Positions 47,439 to 59,242 of a DNA stretch of 64,000 bases are shown here, in pieces. The DNA lies in contig JBHGNT010000004.1 of the NCBI GenBank assembly GCA_043228905.1, forward strand, positions 992,001 through 1,056,000, read 5' to 3'. The DNA comes from Azolla caroliniana. Taxonomy: Eukaryota > Polypodiophyta. The translations under genes were made by a program, and so were the position numbers. How positions within the stretch are numbered: the first letter of the stretch is position 1; every line of letters begins with the position of its first letter. The notes under the pieces are model-generated. The model had not been told where the DNA came from, ran no database searches, and saw only the letters and a program-made list of their open reading frames with translations.

Positions 47439-50400
47439 ATGCGCTTCTCCCTGTTTCTGTTCCTTCTTCAGTTCTTCCTTCTCGATAGAGTTTCTTCTAA
47501 TTCAGAAGGTTACTCTCTGTTCCTTAATTCTTTTTCTTCTTCTTTTCTGTCTATTCAGATCCACGTTCTTCTTTTTCTTCCACATTTTTTTCATAATTTC
47601 TGAAACAGACACACTCTTCTACCCCTTTTATGATCGTAGCTTTCCATTTTCTTGGATTTATGCTAGCCTTGTCTCAAATAAAGCTCTTTAATGTTATTTA
47701 AGACTCTTGCTCTTTACATTCATTTCTCCACATGCACACATACATCCATAATGGACGAATTAACTTCTAATATTGATTGTTCTCTTTAAGTTGAAAACAT
47801 TCGTTTGCTCAGTTCAACATTAATAGAGCTATGTAGCTATGACAGTTGTTTTTGTTGTATAAAAGCACAATATGTCCTTAACGACTCAGCAAAATTACAA
47901 TGTGGATGTTGTTTGTTCAGAAAACCATTAAGTTTGGTATAGACCAAGTATCCAATCATGAAATGGATGACAATCACATGGAAATATTATTGTGAAGTCT
48001 GCTATCGATCATGTTCTGAACCATGAAGTGGAGGATCATCGTCATATGAACATTATATTGTTAATTTTGGGATTGTGAAGTTTCGAAGGATGAAGTGAAA
48101 GATCATCATTGTATGAACATGTATCATTGTTAGAAGTGAAAGATCCATCAACTTATGAACATGTCATTTTGAAGTTTGGTATCAACCTAGTCTCGAAGTA
48201 TGAAGTGAAAGATCATCATCATATGAATATGTATCATCATCCTCTGAACGTTTATCATCTTTAGAAGTGAAAGATCACCATGCTATGAACATATCAATGT
48301 TACACTCTTCGTGAAGTGATCGATCATCATCATGCAAACATACCATTTCAACCTTATTTGTCCATGTCTGTGGAAACCTGTAGGATGCATTTTATACTTG
48401 AAACGAGCTGATTCCAACAAAATTATTTTCACTGAGAAATTGCAGGTTATGTTTGGTATAGACCATATGATTTCAATGCTATTTATCCAGGCCAATTATG
48501 TTCATATGACCATGTCATCATAAATTTTTCTATAGAAAGAGTTTCTAATAATTAAGTGGAAGACACTCATCATATGAACAAACCATTTCAATGCTATTTA
48601 TGTGGGCAGGAGGAAGCCACATATATTTTGTTGGCTGATTCCATTGGATTCATCATTATTATATAATCATATCATTTCAACAATATTCATCTGGCATGAG
48701 GAAGCCTAAAGAAAATATTTTTTTAAAATGAAACAACTAGCCGATTTACATTGTTAATGAAGATTCTTGTTTTGGCTATAGGTGATGCATTAAGTGCTCT
48801 AAAGAATGCTCTTACCGATCCAAGCAGTGTTCTTGGGAGCTGGGACTCTACTCTCGTGAATCCGTGCACTTGGTTCCACGTCACGTGCAACAACAATAAT
48901 ATGGTTGTTAGGGTGTAAGAACATACTGTTGAGCTTTATTTTTTCTTGTTAGCATAAACTTTGTTTATCTCAAAAGAGATCCTACTCCCTTTAACATATA
49001 TTTTATGCTATGGAAAATTAACTATAGTCATTCTTGTAGTGACCTTGGCAATGCTAAATTATCCGGTAGCCTAGTGCCTGATCTTGGTGAACTTCAGCAT
49101 CTTCAATATTTGTAAGTTCTTTTTCATTTGCCATTTGGATTTGAAGTGATTTATACTGTTTGCATATGGATCCAATAATCTATTTCAATATCTATTAGGT
49201 CAATAATGTCTTTATTTATATCTGGTTTTATAGGTAATATTTTCCCCTTTGGTTTAGCAGAATGCTATAAAAGGGTTAAGATATTACCTCCTATTTTGAT
49301 ATTTTAAAGATTTATCTCCACCATTAATTTATAACACAATTGTTCAGTTCCACTTGCAATGTATTAGATGGTTAATGTATTTCTGTATCAACGTACAATA
49401 TCACATTATCTACTTTGAGGTGTCAACATGGAAGGAGAAGAAGATTGGGAAACAATAAGTTTTCCTAATGACTAGAAGAAGTGAAACGCCGTCCATGATT
49501 CACAACATCATATGAAGAAAAAAGTCTACCCAGTAGCAAACAACATCTTAAAGTCATCCATAAATGTCTCAGACATAAAGGGAACCTTTTACTCTAAGGA
49601 TTCAACATGAAAGACTGGCCAATCTGCTGACTCACTCATCGTCTTTCATTATATTACATAGTTAGTTACTATCATAGCAAAATATTTATCCTAGATTTTC
49701 TTGGTCCAAATTGGGCATGACGTGTAAAATGCCAATGGTTATAATGTGGCATTGGTTTGACATGCTACTTTGGAACGCAAAACGAGCTCTTCTTTATATT
49801 TTACCAAATCTCAAGACAAGTTCTTACTCTGAATCTTGAAAGTTTGATATGAATAATAAACCTGAATAGTAAATTCAAATGTATATGTCAGGATTATATA
49901 GAAAATACGCATCCGCAAAGTAGGATTATGACGTGAGCTATACTTATCTGAAGTAAACACCACTGGGAAGCCAAATGACATAAATTCATTGCAATAATCT
50001 GCATATAGGAGTATCAAAACAACGAAAATGCTTGACATATCACTCCTGTCTCCACCAAAAAGTATGGCAGAAAAAATCTCTACTAGTTCCACAGTTGCCA
50101 AGTATAAATTGCATTCTGCAAGTTCTGCAGATGCCAATCTAAGATATCCAGTCATTCATGCATGATTCATTGAAAATCACACACATTGCATGCCACCAAG
50201 CAAATATAACCCTGGTTGTGAGAAAGTAGTACCAGTGTCGCCAAGCACATTTAAATATATATATGGTTGTAAGATGCAACCTCCCAACTCATTGTTTGAA
50301 GCATGAAACTGGAGAATGGCCAAGGACAAAAACACAAAGGTAAGTTTCACATCCATTTCATTGACGATATGTTTTCTAGTCTTTTCATAAATATCTTGGC

Positions 50401-52377
50401 CACGATTATACCCTATATGTTACGAGTCTAACTAATTAGTAAGCAAAATATAAGGAATTATAGACCAAAGAAAGGAAAGAGGGTTGTTAGATGGACCCAA
50501 ATCTCCTTGATGTTCCATACCATTGAGTGTTGATGCAGGTCGTACCTTGGGTACTGTAGGGATCGTAGGTGCTTAGCTAACAAGAGCTATAGCCACACTG
50601 ACACAGTCTCGACATAGGTCAAGCCTCCCTCATAAGAAGGTAGCTAGCCTTCTTATATAGGCAGAAACCCTAGGCCTTGGTATGTTCACACACTTGACTT
50701 CTTCATGTAAAGTGGTCAAGTGATAAAAAACTTAATAATTATCTCACGCTGTAGAATTGTAATTCCATTAATACCCTTGTTCCTTTCGGGATTAACCCAC
50801 ACATACTCATCATAAGATTAGGGAAAACTATGGAAAACCTATCTCATGATCAGTTATGGTTGCACTTAATATCACGGAATCTTCCAATTTTTCTCCATGT
50901 ATACATCTATATAAAATTACCAAAATTTACTAGCAGTATGCTGGTAGTAATATCAAGAAAGAAAGAAATATCAGATTATTGCATTCTATTTTGTGCAGGG
51001 AACTCTACAGTAATAGTATTAGTGGGGCTATACCTCCAGAGATTGGCAATCTGACTCAGCTGGTGAGCCTAGACTTGTATGACAATAAGTTCACTGGAGC
51101 AATACCAGATACATTGGGAAAGCTGACTACTCTTCGTTTCTTGTGAGACATCTTTACTCAATGTAATCCTTCATATCAAAATAATAATAAAAGCAAAAAG
51201 AACAAGAAAAAGAAAATCTCAGTCTGAAGCTTGTATTGATCAAAATAAGGATGTGTATCCTGTTACATGTGCAAAAGGCGGTTGAACAACAATTCTCTAT
51301 CTGCTTCCATTCCCTATTCATTGACAAACATTACCACACTTCAAGTGCTGTAAGTAATTATTGTATTTACGTTCTTTACATTTTTAGATGTTATAGAGGG
51401 GGATGTTGTAACTGTGACAAGTACTAACAAGCATAAATGCTTTATTTTTTGAATTTGGTGCTCCCATTTGCTTTCACCAATTTTGATGTTCATTAAAGCT
51501 TTTGATAGTGATTTGTCGAACAATAATCTGTCTGGACGAATCCCAGTGAATGGATCTTTCTCTCTCTTCACTCCGATCAGGTAAACACTGTGTCTTGTGC
51601 AAACTTCCTAGTTAGGATTAACTGCCTTTTATAAAAAAAAAATGCAAACACCTTTTATCTTGGGGTTAGCAAAAATAGAGTTATGACTGTCAATAATGCT
51701 AAACAGTTACTTTTGCATCTTATGACAGTTTTTCTGGCAACACTGATCTTTGTGGATCTGTGATTGGCAAACAATGCCCTGGGGATCCACCCTTTCCTCC
51801 TCCGCCTCCTTTTCAACCCCCCCCAAACCCTACAGATGTTGGAAGCAGTGGAGGTGGGAGGGTCATTTCTAGAAATTTAAATTGATTAAGACTTGGCAAT
51901 AGACACAAAGTATCCGAACAGCCATTATAAACATTAGGGAAGAACACCAACATATGCCTAACCTGTTAGGAGTATTCTGGTAAATACCCAACAAGTTGGG
52001 GGTATTTTGATGGTTTTTTCCTACATATTATATTTAACATGCGACCTTTTGTCGTATGGACTTTGAACATTTTTGAAAAGCATAGAAAATCTATATTAAC
52101 ATGCATTGAAGTGTGATTGGATCCTGGTGACTCATGTGTAGGCAATGGAGGATCATCCACCACTGGTGCTATAGCTGGTGGAGTTGCTGCAGGTGCTGCT
52201 CTAATCTTTGCAGTACCTGCACTTGGTTTTGCATGGTGGCGGAGAAGAAAGCCACAAGAGAACTTCTTCGATGTTCCAGGTACAGACTTTTTTCTGATAA
52301 TAAAGCATTCTTTATGTTACACCTATAAACTTTGATTTTCCAGGTAGAACAGTTCCGCCAGATTCCACACACACATA

Positions 52378-52421
<44 letters not shown>

Positions 52422-55400
52422 GAGATTATATTATGACCCCATATAAACTTGCATATTACAAAGATAGCCATGCTTTATGTGTACACACCAGAACCATGGT
52501 TGATGCATCCACATTTCAGAATGTCACATATAGCCTTAGCAATTTGGATGCCCCGCCGACACCTGGAATGGTTTCATTTTGTCATTATTATGTTTGCGCA
52601 TTTCCATCGTCATCATCATCATCATCCAACTGAAGCTTGAATGCAGTGGTTTGTTTGGAGCCCATTTAGGGTCAGAATTGCGATTGAGCCACTTACATCA
52701 TTAGTTTGATCCCAGCCAATCTGACCACATCATATCACTAATCAAACTGCTTATGAGGAAATCGAAATCATATATATGGAGCCAATTATAGATGAAAAGG
52801 ATGTTTGTTGCTAATTGCATGGAAATATAAAGCTAGTCAACACACGGACTCCTTAGTTATGATTAGCCACCCTAAAAAATACATTCAACCCAATTCACTA
52901 CGGTGTTGAATCTTAAAAAAACTCAAATTTGGAGCGTATGGAGATGTCAATGACTCATGCTATATGATTGTACTGCAACATTTTGGTTTGAAGACTTTCT
53001 TTGCATACTTATGATCCCTATTGACACACTTCCTCCACTTGAATTCCTTTTTTGCCTCTAAGTACAGACTCTCAATGGAACCTTTGAATGAACAAAGCCT
53101 TTTTCATATTTGTGAGGAGTCTGATACCTCCAATGGCATCTTAGATTTGATCCATAGCTGAAAGTGACCAAAAGGAAATGATAACTATCAGGTTTCCAAT
53201 GTGGTGGAAAGGGGCTATCAATAATAGCCCCCAGGTTGCAGACATTTTTGGTAGGGCAATTCAAGGATCTCATGTACTTCAGATGACAAGATTGACTAGA
53301 AACTCTGAACTGGAGACACAATGGCCCAGCCTGTGATTTTTTATGTTAGACCCATATTTGGATTGTAAAATCCTTTGGCATCAGGCAATCAACTCCAAGG
53401 TGACTCATCTGCTGCTGCTTCTTGGCACCTTTAGATCTGGGAACAGACAGGTGCTATGCCCCATTAGTTTGGGATCAATGTGAAGGTTATGGCTTTTGGA
53501 TGCATGAGCAGATTCTAGTGTCTCTTTATCATATTTCGCTCAGATTGGGCAACATTTTGTTCTAATATTTTGCTTTTGGCTTGCCATCAGATTTACCCTC
53601 AAGGAAATTGTAATGGTTATGTGTAGAGCTAGTAAAATATAATAGGGAAAAGTCCTAGATACCCCTGGAAGTTCGTCTATTTACCAGAATGCCCCTGGAA
53701 GTTCCAAATTTACCAAACTACCCCTATGTCCAAAAAATTACACTTTATAAAGTAATTATACACTCAAATCTACAAGCCCTATTTACCAAAGATGGAAGAA
53801 ATGGACCCGAACTAGCCCTATTTACCAAAGATTTGAGTGTATAATTACTTTATAAAGTGTATTTTTTTGGACATAGGGGTGTTTGGTAAATTTGGAACTT
53901 CCAGGGGCATTCTGGTAAATAGACGAACTTCCTAGGGTATCCTGGTACTTTTCCCAATATAATATGTACAATAATTCATGTGACTTGGTGCTTTGCATTT
54001 TTTTAATCAGTATGTTGTAGATAATGTAATATAACAGATTATGTTTTGCACAAAAGATAGAAAAAAAGAAAGAAAGGAAGAAAGATATATTAACGCCTTT
54101 TAAGAGGCCAAAATGGCCAATAAGACCAAACAAGAGATTACATCTTAAGTGTTGTCTCATCTTTGAGAACATCAAATCAAAATAAATAAATATTATTAAG
54201 TAAATATAAAAGTAAATAAGATAAAAATAGATTAAAGAGGTTTTCGGCACATGTGAGATTCTCAAGCTAGATATATTATAACTTCTGTCTTCAAAAGATT
54301 ATGGAGAGGCCTCTGAATTGAGGGAAGCACCTGCGATGGTGGTAGATAATGGCCTTTATCTATTGATGACAATGATGCTGAGGTCGTGGTCCGTGGGGCC
54401 GAAGCCTACATGCACGACGAATTGCTATTGCCCGATCTATTGCAATCCCTTTGTTATGTCCTGGCGGGAGCCCATTTGTGTATCCTTTGATTGACTTGTA
54501 ACATTGGGAGTGATGGGCCTAAAGAAAGTTGTGATTGTTCTTCGTGGATGAGCTTGTGTGGCTGTACTATTGTCCTTGAACAACTTTTCCCTATGTCCCT
54601 TGAGTTCTAGCAAGAAAATCCTAGGCACCATTGGTCTTCATATTCCATTATTCCATTACCTTGCGTAGTGCCAAGTGGACCAATTGTTTAAAGAGGCAAT
54701 GGTATCTCCCTCTTATTTCATAAAAGACTCTACAGTGACAAACATAGTGTTCTTCGGAAATCCACTTGTTGATGACACAATTGACAAAAAAAAAATTCTA
54801 GAGGTATTCGTGCATATCTGCCTATCTCAATCTCTTACTGATGTGATAAAGTTCACAGCTGCCTTATCACACCGCGCAACACATAGGATAGATGCATGTC
54901 CATTTAACCATCCTCCGATGTGTATAAAAAGTGTCTTGTTGTGGACCATCTTTGTACCAAGTCATATTTTGGGGCTTATTCATGTTATCTTGTTTTTGAA
55001 GTTAATAATATCAGTTCGGATCACTCTATTCTTTTCCACTTTGCTCATATTTAGATGGGGACAGTCCAAGCTATATTGGAACAGGGGTAGTGTATTATGC
55101 TTATGCCATGTGACTCGAACCATTGCTGCATTTCAGCATACCAAAAATGAATGTGACCATTTTCAGCCAGTTGTCTTGATGACATAAGTGCCAACCTTGG
55201 GTACCTCCGTTTAGGGTGCTCCCAAAGACATTGGATATAGATCACTGATCAAAACAATGGCTTGGTGATTTTAGGGGCTGCTCCCATCTCTCCCCGGATT
55301 ATATCATGGGGCACCGATGCGTTGCTCCTTATCATGCAGGCAATTATTGACACTAAAGGTCTCACTAATCTTTCCAATGATTGGCCTTGTTAAGACTCGG

Positions 55401-58400
55401 TCCCCACGTTTCTACTCCATAGAGAAGAGTTGGTGTGACAAGTGTATCAAATAATCACAACTTAGTTTGTGGCTCTTGGAACTGCAAATGTGCACATTGT
55501 CTTTCTAGAGCACTAAGGCTGCATATCCATGAGAAAGTCTGGAACAAAGAAGCCTCTCGTAAGGAGAAGCTAGGCCCTTTAAATGTTACTCCTAGGTATG
55601 TGTAGGAGTGCGTGTATTCCACCGTTTCCTCTCCCAAGAAGAATTCTGGTTCTGATCTTGTTGCCCATGCTTGAGTGGTGTTAAACACCATCACTTTAGT
55701 TTTATCCATGTTTATCGACAAACCTTTGTCCACACAAAATAGTTTTAAGGCATTTAAATATTTTTCTAGTCCCCCCTGAGAGAAAGGAAGATATATGAAT
55801 GTCTTTTTAAGAGGTCAAAATGGCCCATGGGACTGAACGAATGATTACATCTCACATCTTCAAGAACTACAAACCACAATATATATGACTAATTTAATGA
55901 AACTGCCTTAAGGCACCACATGTTCTCATTAGCTGAGCCCTTAAATATTGTGGGCTTAAACAGAGATGAGAAATGAAGAATGTATGTATGAATGAATGAA
56001 TGATATATTAACGCTATTTAAGAGGCCAAAATGGCCTATAAGACCAAACAAGAGATTACATCATGTAACTGTTGTCTCATCTTTGACAACATCAAACCAA
56101 AATAAATGTTACTAAGTAAAAAAAGTAACTAAGATAAAAAGTGACTAAAGAATCTTGTTATCGTTACATGTAAGAATCTCAATCTAGATATATTATCATT
56201 TTTGTCTTCAAAAGATCTCTAGCATAGGTGAAAGGTCTCTGTAGCGAGGGAAGTACCTGCGATTGTGGTAGATATGGCCTTTATCTGTTGATGAAAAACG
56301 TCATGAGATCGTGTTCCATGAGGCCGGGGCCTATGTGCATTGCAAGTTGCGATTGCCTGATCTATTGTAACCCCTTTGTCATGTCTTGGTTGGATGTCAT
56401 TTGTATAGCCCTTGATTGACTTGTAGCATGAGGAGTGATAGGGCTAAAGAAAGTTGTGATTGTTCTTTGTTGATGAGCTTATGTGGCTGTACCGTGTCCT
56501 TCAATAACCTTTTCCTGTGTTTCTTGAGTTCTAGCAAGAAAATCCCTAAGCACCAGTGGTCCTCATAGTCCATTACCTTGCATAGTGGGCCAAAGGCTTG
56601 CTTAAAGAGGCAATGGTATATCCCTCTTATTTCATAACAAACATTACAATGACAAACATTGTGTTCTTTGGATTCCACTCCTTGATGACACAATTGGCAA
56701 ATTCTTTCTTTTAGAGGTATTCTTGCATATCTGCCTACCTCAATCTGTAACTGATGTGGTGAAGTTTGCAGCTGCTCTATCACACTCTGTAGCGCATAGG
56801 ATAGATGTATGTCCAAATAAGTTGACCTAATGATGAAACCATCCTCCAATGTGTATAAATATTTTCTTATAGTGGGGCATCTTCCAACCAAGTGATATTT
56901 TGGGGCTGATCCATGTCATCTTGTTTTGAAGTTAATAATATCAGTTTGGATTGCTCTATTCTTTTCCACTTTGGTCATGTTTAGATGGGGACAGTGCAAG
57001 CTATATTGGAACGAGGTTAGTGCATTTACGCTTATGCCATGTGATTCAAACCATTGTTGCATTTCAGCATCCAGCAATGAATATTTCCTTGTTTAGCAAG
57101 TTGTTTTGATTACATATGTGCCAACCTTGAGTACCTTCATTTATGGACCTCCCAAAGCCATTGGATACAAGTCACTGATCGGAACATAAGTCAATGATCA
57201 GCGAGTTTAAAGGTCTCTCTAAATGTTTCCAGTTATTTTCCTTGTTGAGACTCAGTCACCACATGTCTACTTCGTAGAGAAGAGTTGGGTTCACAAGTAT
57301 ATCAAATAGCTATATTTAGTTCGTGCTTCATAAACTCCAAATGTGCACATTGTCTTTCAACAGCACCAAGGGCTGCATATCCACGAGAAATTTGAGCACA
57401 AGCAGCCTCCCATAAGGAGAACCTATGCCCTTTGAATGTTACTCCTAAGTATGTGTTGGTGTGTGTATGCCACATTTTCATCTCCCAAGAAGAATTCTGG
57501 TTTTGATCTCCCATGTTTGAGTTGTGTTAAAAACATCACTTTAGTTTTATCCATGTTTAGAGAGTGTTTCATCTTGTATGCAGCGGAGGAAGACCCAGAG
57601 GTGCATTTGGGACAGTTGAAACGATTCTCTTTGAGGGAGCTTCAAGTAGCTACAGATAACTTCAACCAGAAGAACATATTGGGTAGAGGAGGTTTTGGGA
57701 AAGTATACAAAGGGCGGTTAGCCGATGGATCACTTGTGGCAGTGAAACGCCTCAAGGAAGAAAGGAGTCCTGGTGGAGAATTACAATTCCAAACAGAGGT
57801 AGAGATGATAAGCATGGCGGTGCATCGGAATCTTCTCCGACTCCGAGGGTTTTGCATGACCCCAACTGAGCGGCTTCTTGTTTACCCTTACATGTCACAT
57901 GGAAGTGTATCGTCCCGATTGCGAGGTATATAATCTTATTCATTGAAAGATAAATCTGTCCTTTTCTCAATCTTTTGAGTGTTATTCTTCTGTTGCTGAA
58001 TATTTAGTACAAAACATCATAAGAATAATCCGTAAATCTTAAAAAGTTACAAGAACACTCTGAGTTACCAGAACTTACCAGATTACCTTTTCAATGATAT
58101 TTATAAAGGGTACTCTGTGGAGTTTTGAAAACATGGTAAATACCCAACGAGTCCTGTCCGTTTTTTCCCTCATGTTTTCATTTGATAAAAATCCTTTGCT
58201 TGTTCTACAGATAGGGCTCAAGGGGTTCCACCTCTGGATTGGGATACAAGGAAAAGAATAGCTCTAGGGGCAGCTAGGGGGCTCTCATATCTTCATGACC
58301 ATTGTGATCCAAAAATCATACATAGGGATGTGAAAGCAGCCAACATTCTATTGGATGAGGACTTTGAAGCAGTTGTAGGGGATTTTGGGCTGGCAAAACT

Positions 58401-59242
58401 CATGGATTATAAAGATACACATGTTACAACTGCAGTGCGAGGTACCATTGGACATATCGCACCTGAATATCTCTCTACAGGGAAATCATCAGAGAAAACC
58501 GACGTTTTCGGGTTTGGGATTATGTTGCTTGAAGTCATAACTGGTCAGAGAGCATTTGATCTTGCTCGGCTTGCTAATGATGATGATGTCATGCTCTTGG
58601 ATTGGGTATGTTGTGAAATAATCAATTTTTTCAATATAGGAACATGTTTATGATACGCTTTTGATTCCGCACATATGGAAATGAACCCGCTCTGCATTCA
58701 GAACATATACAAGATTGTAACTGATGTCATGCTCTTCGAGTATTTTGACAAAATGAGCACTCTTGGCATTTTTTTCGTATCAGGTTTGATGAACAAAAGC
58801 ATATTAGGATACATAGAGATTTGGGGATTTCCCCAAAACTCTGCCTTGGATGCCAATAACTAGATAGATTCCTTTTCCAGATATAATTTACCACTAGAAG
58901 TTGAAATGACATGAACTTATTTTGTAGGTGAAAGGACTGCTTCGTGAGCAAAAGATCACAACCCTGATGGATCCTGACTTAAAGCTGGAATATCGAACCA
59001 ATGAAGTAGAACAACTTATTCAAGTTGCTTTACTGTGCACACAAAGCTCACCAATGGATAGACCGAAGATGTCAGAAGTTGTGCGAATGCTTGAAGGAGA
59101 TGGTTTAGCTGAACGTTGGGAAGAGTGGCAAAAAGTAGAAGTAGTTCGCAGTCAAGTCGAAGACATAGCTCCTCTCCGGAGTGATTGGATAGTGGAATCT
59201 GTGCATAATTTACATGCTATTGAGTTGTCAGGCCCAAGATAG
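47439..59242 (+). CDS. SERK: SERK-type LRR receptor-like kinase, 11 exons
   Basis: Plasma-membrane co-receptor kinase; SERKs pair with ligand-binding LRR kinases in brassinosteroid, peptide and immune signalling. The spliced model gives 625 aa, the same length as Arabidopsis SERK1. Signal peptide about 1-20; LRR N-cap with [12 protein letters not shown]; five LRRs (about 67-188); a proline-rich SPP region that defines SERKs (about 200-225); transmembrane segment 239-262 followed by WWRRRK; kinase from about 295 with G-loop GRGGFGKV (309-316), Lys330, HRDVKAAN (catalytic Asp429), DFG (447-449) and the C-terminal [11 protein letters not shown]. Exons: 47439-47508, 48782-48914, 49040-49111, 50999-51142, 51278-51349, 51509-51580, 51729-51853, 52142-52279, 57584-57925, 58211-58605, 58928-59242. 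Single LRRs fall on 72-nt exons, as in angiosperm SERKs. An in-frame ATG at 47262 would add 59 residues and bury the signal peptide, so 47439 is preferred. Intron 8 (5.3 kb) is full of transposons. Confidence 0.95.
48000..48690 (+). repeat. Degenerate interspersed repeats in SERK intron 1
   Basis: Variants of GAAGTGAAAGATCATCATCA followed by TATGAACAT recur at least seven times between 48030 and 48320. A second motif, CATTTCAATGCTATTTATC, recurs near 48345, 48470, 48588 and 48675, often after CATATGA. Spacing is irregular, so this is an old, broken minisatellite rather than a young array. Confidence 0.6.
51937..52019. mobile_element. Small MITE-like inverted repeat in SERK intron 7
   Basis: The block starts GGGAAGAACACC and ends GATGGTTTTTTCC, with internal TTCTGGTAAATACCC and its partner GGGGGTATTTTGATGG. 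Its reverse strand aligns with the arm of the 311-bp MITE at 53645-53955, sharing TATTTACCAGAAT. It is read as a shorter, diverged relative. A clear target duplication was not found. Confidence 0.45.
52367..52425. repeat. CA/TA microsatellite in SERK intron 8
   Basis: An AC dinucleotide run of about 20 units passes into a short AT run and GAGAGA. Confidence 0.9.
53645..53955. mobile_element. MULE-like MITE (311 bp) with 9-bp target duplication, SERK intron 8
   Basis: The element starts GGGAAAAGT and ends ACTTTTCCC. Its two arms, about 125-130 bp each, are near-perfect inverted repeats around a central segment of about 50 bp. The direct repeat AATATAATA flanks it on both sides (53636-53644 and 53956-53964). 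Long terminal inverted repeats with a 9-bp duplication are the signature of Mutator-like elements. Each arm contains two related subunits, CCCCTGGAAGTTCGTCTATT and CCCCTGGAAGTTCCAAATTT. No transposase is encoded, so it is non-autonomous. Confidence 0.85.
54057..55784 (-). mobile_element. 5'-truncated LINE copy A in SERK intron 8, GAAA-type tail
   Basis: Minus-strand non-LTR element. Near 55733-55455 the frame encodes an RT segment with DKTKVMVFN and TYLGVTFKG, motifs after the catalytic box. Further along lies the C-terminal domain ([14 protein letters not shown], 54631-54437). Its 3' end is marked by an AAGAGGCCAAAATGGCC-like block near 54100 and a GAAA/GGAAG microsatellite at 54057-54085 instead of a poly(A) tail. 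It lacks the catalytic RT core and endonuclease. It belongs to a different family from the LINE at 12256-19655 and the same family as copy C. Confidence 0.7.
55785..55970 (-). mobile_element. Short 3'-end fragment of the same LINE family
   Basis: Starts with GAGAGAAAGGAAGATATATG and continues with AAGAGGTCAAAATGGCCCAT and GATTACATCTCACATCTTC, matching the 3' ends of copies A and C. It sits directly between them, so it is a third, very short insertion. Confidence 0.55.
55973..57559 (-). mobile_element. 5'-truncated LINE copy C in SERK intron 8, next to exon 9
   Basis: Minus-strand copy collinear with copy A. The frame 57514-57302 has the [11 protein letters not shown] segment. The frame 56891-56397 has a C-terminal zinc-binding-like motif ([20 protein letters not shown]) followed by [15 protein letters not shown]. 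The 3' end carries AAGAGGCCAAAATGGCC and a GAAT/GTAT-type microsatellite (55973-56000). The homology to copy A stops at about 57559, only 24 bp before SERK exon 9. Confidence 0.7.
58060..58175. mobile_element. Possible MITE relative in SERK intron 9
   Basis: Contains GTTACCAGAACTTACCAGAT, TGGTAAATACCCAACGAG and a final GTTTTTTCCC, recalling the arms of the MITE at 53645-53955 and even more the small copy at 51937-52019. Inverted pairing is weak, so it may be a decayed copy. Confidence 0.35.

Noticed and set aside
50528-50803. Possible minus-strand LTR in SERK intron 3, with a TATATAAG box and a 9-bp-arm hairpin at 50632-50656
   Set aside because: No convincing terminal pair with matching target duplication was found; a TATA-like box and a hairpin alone are not enough.
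54675-55187. 170-codon plus-strand frame in SERK intron 8
   Set aside because: It is the antisense shadow of the minus-strand LINE copy A.
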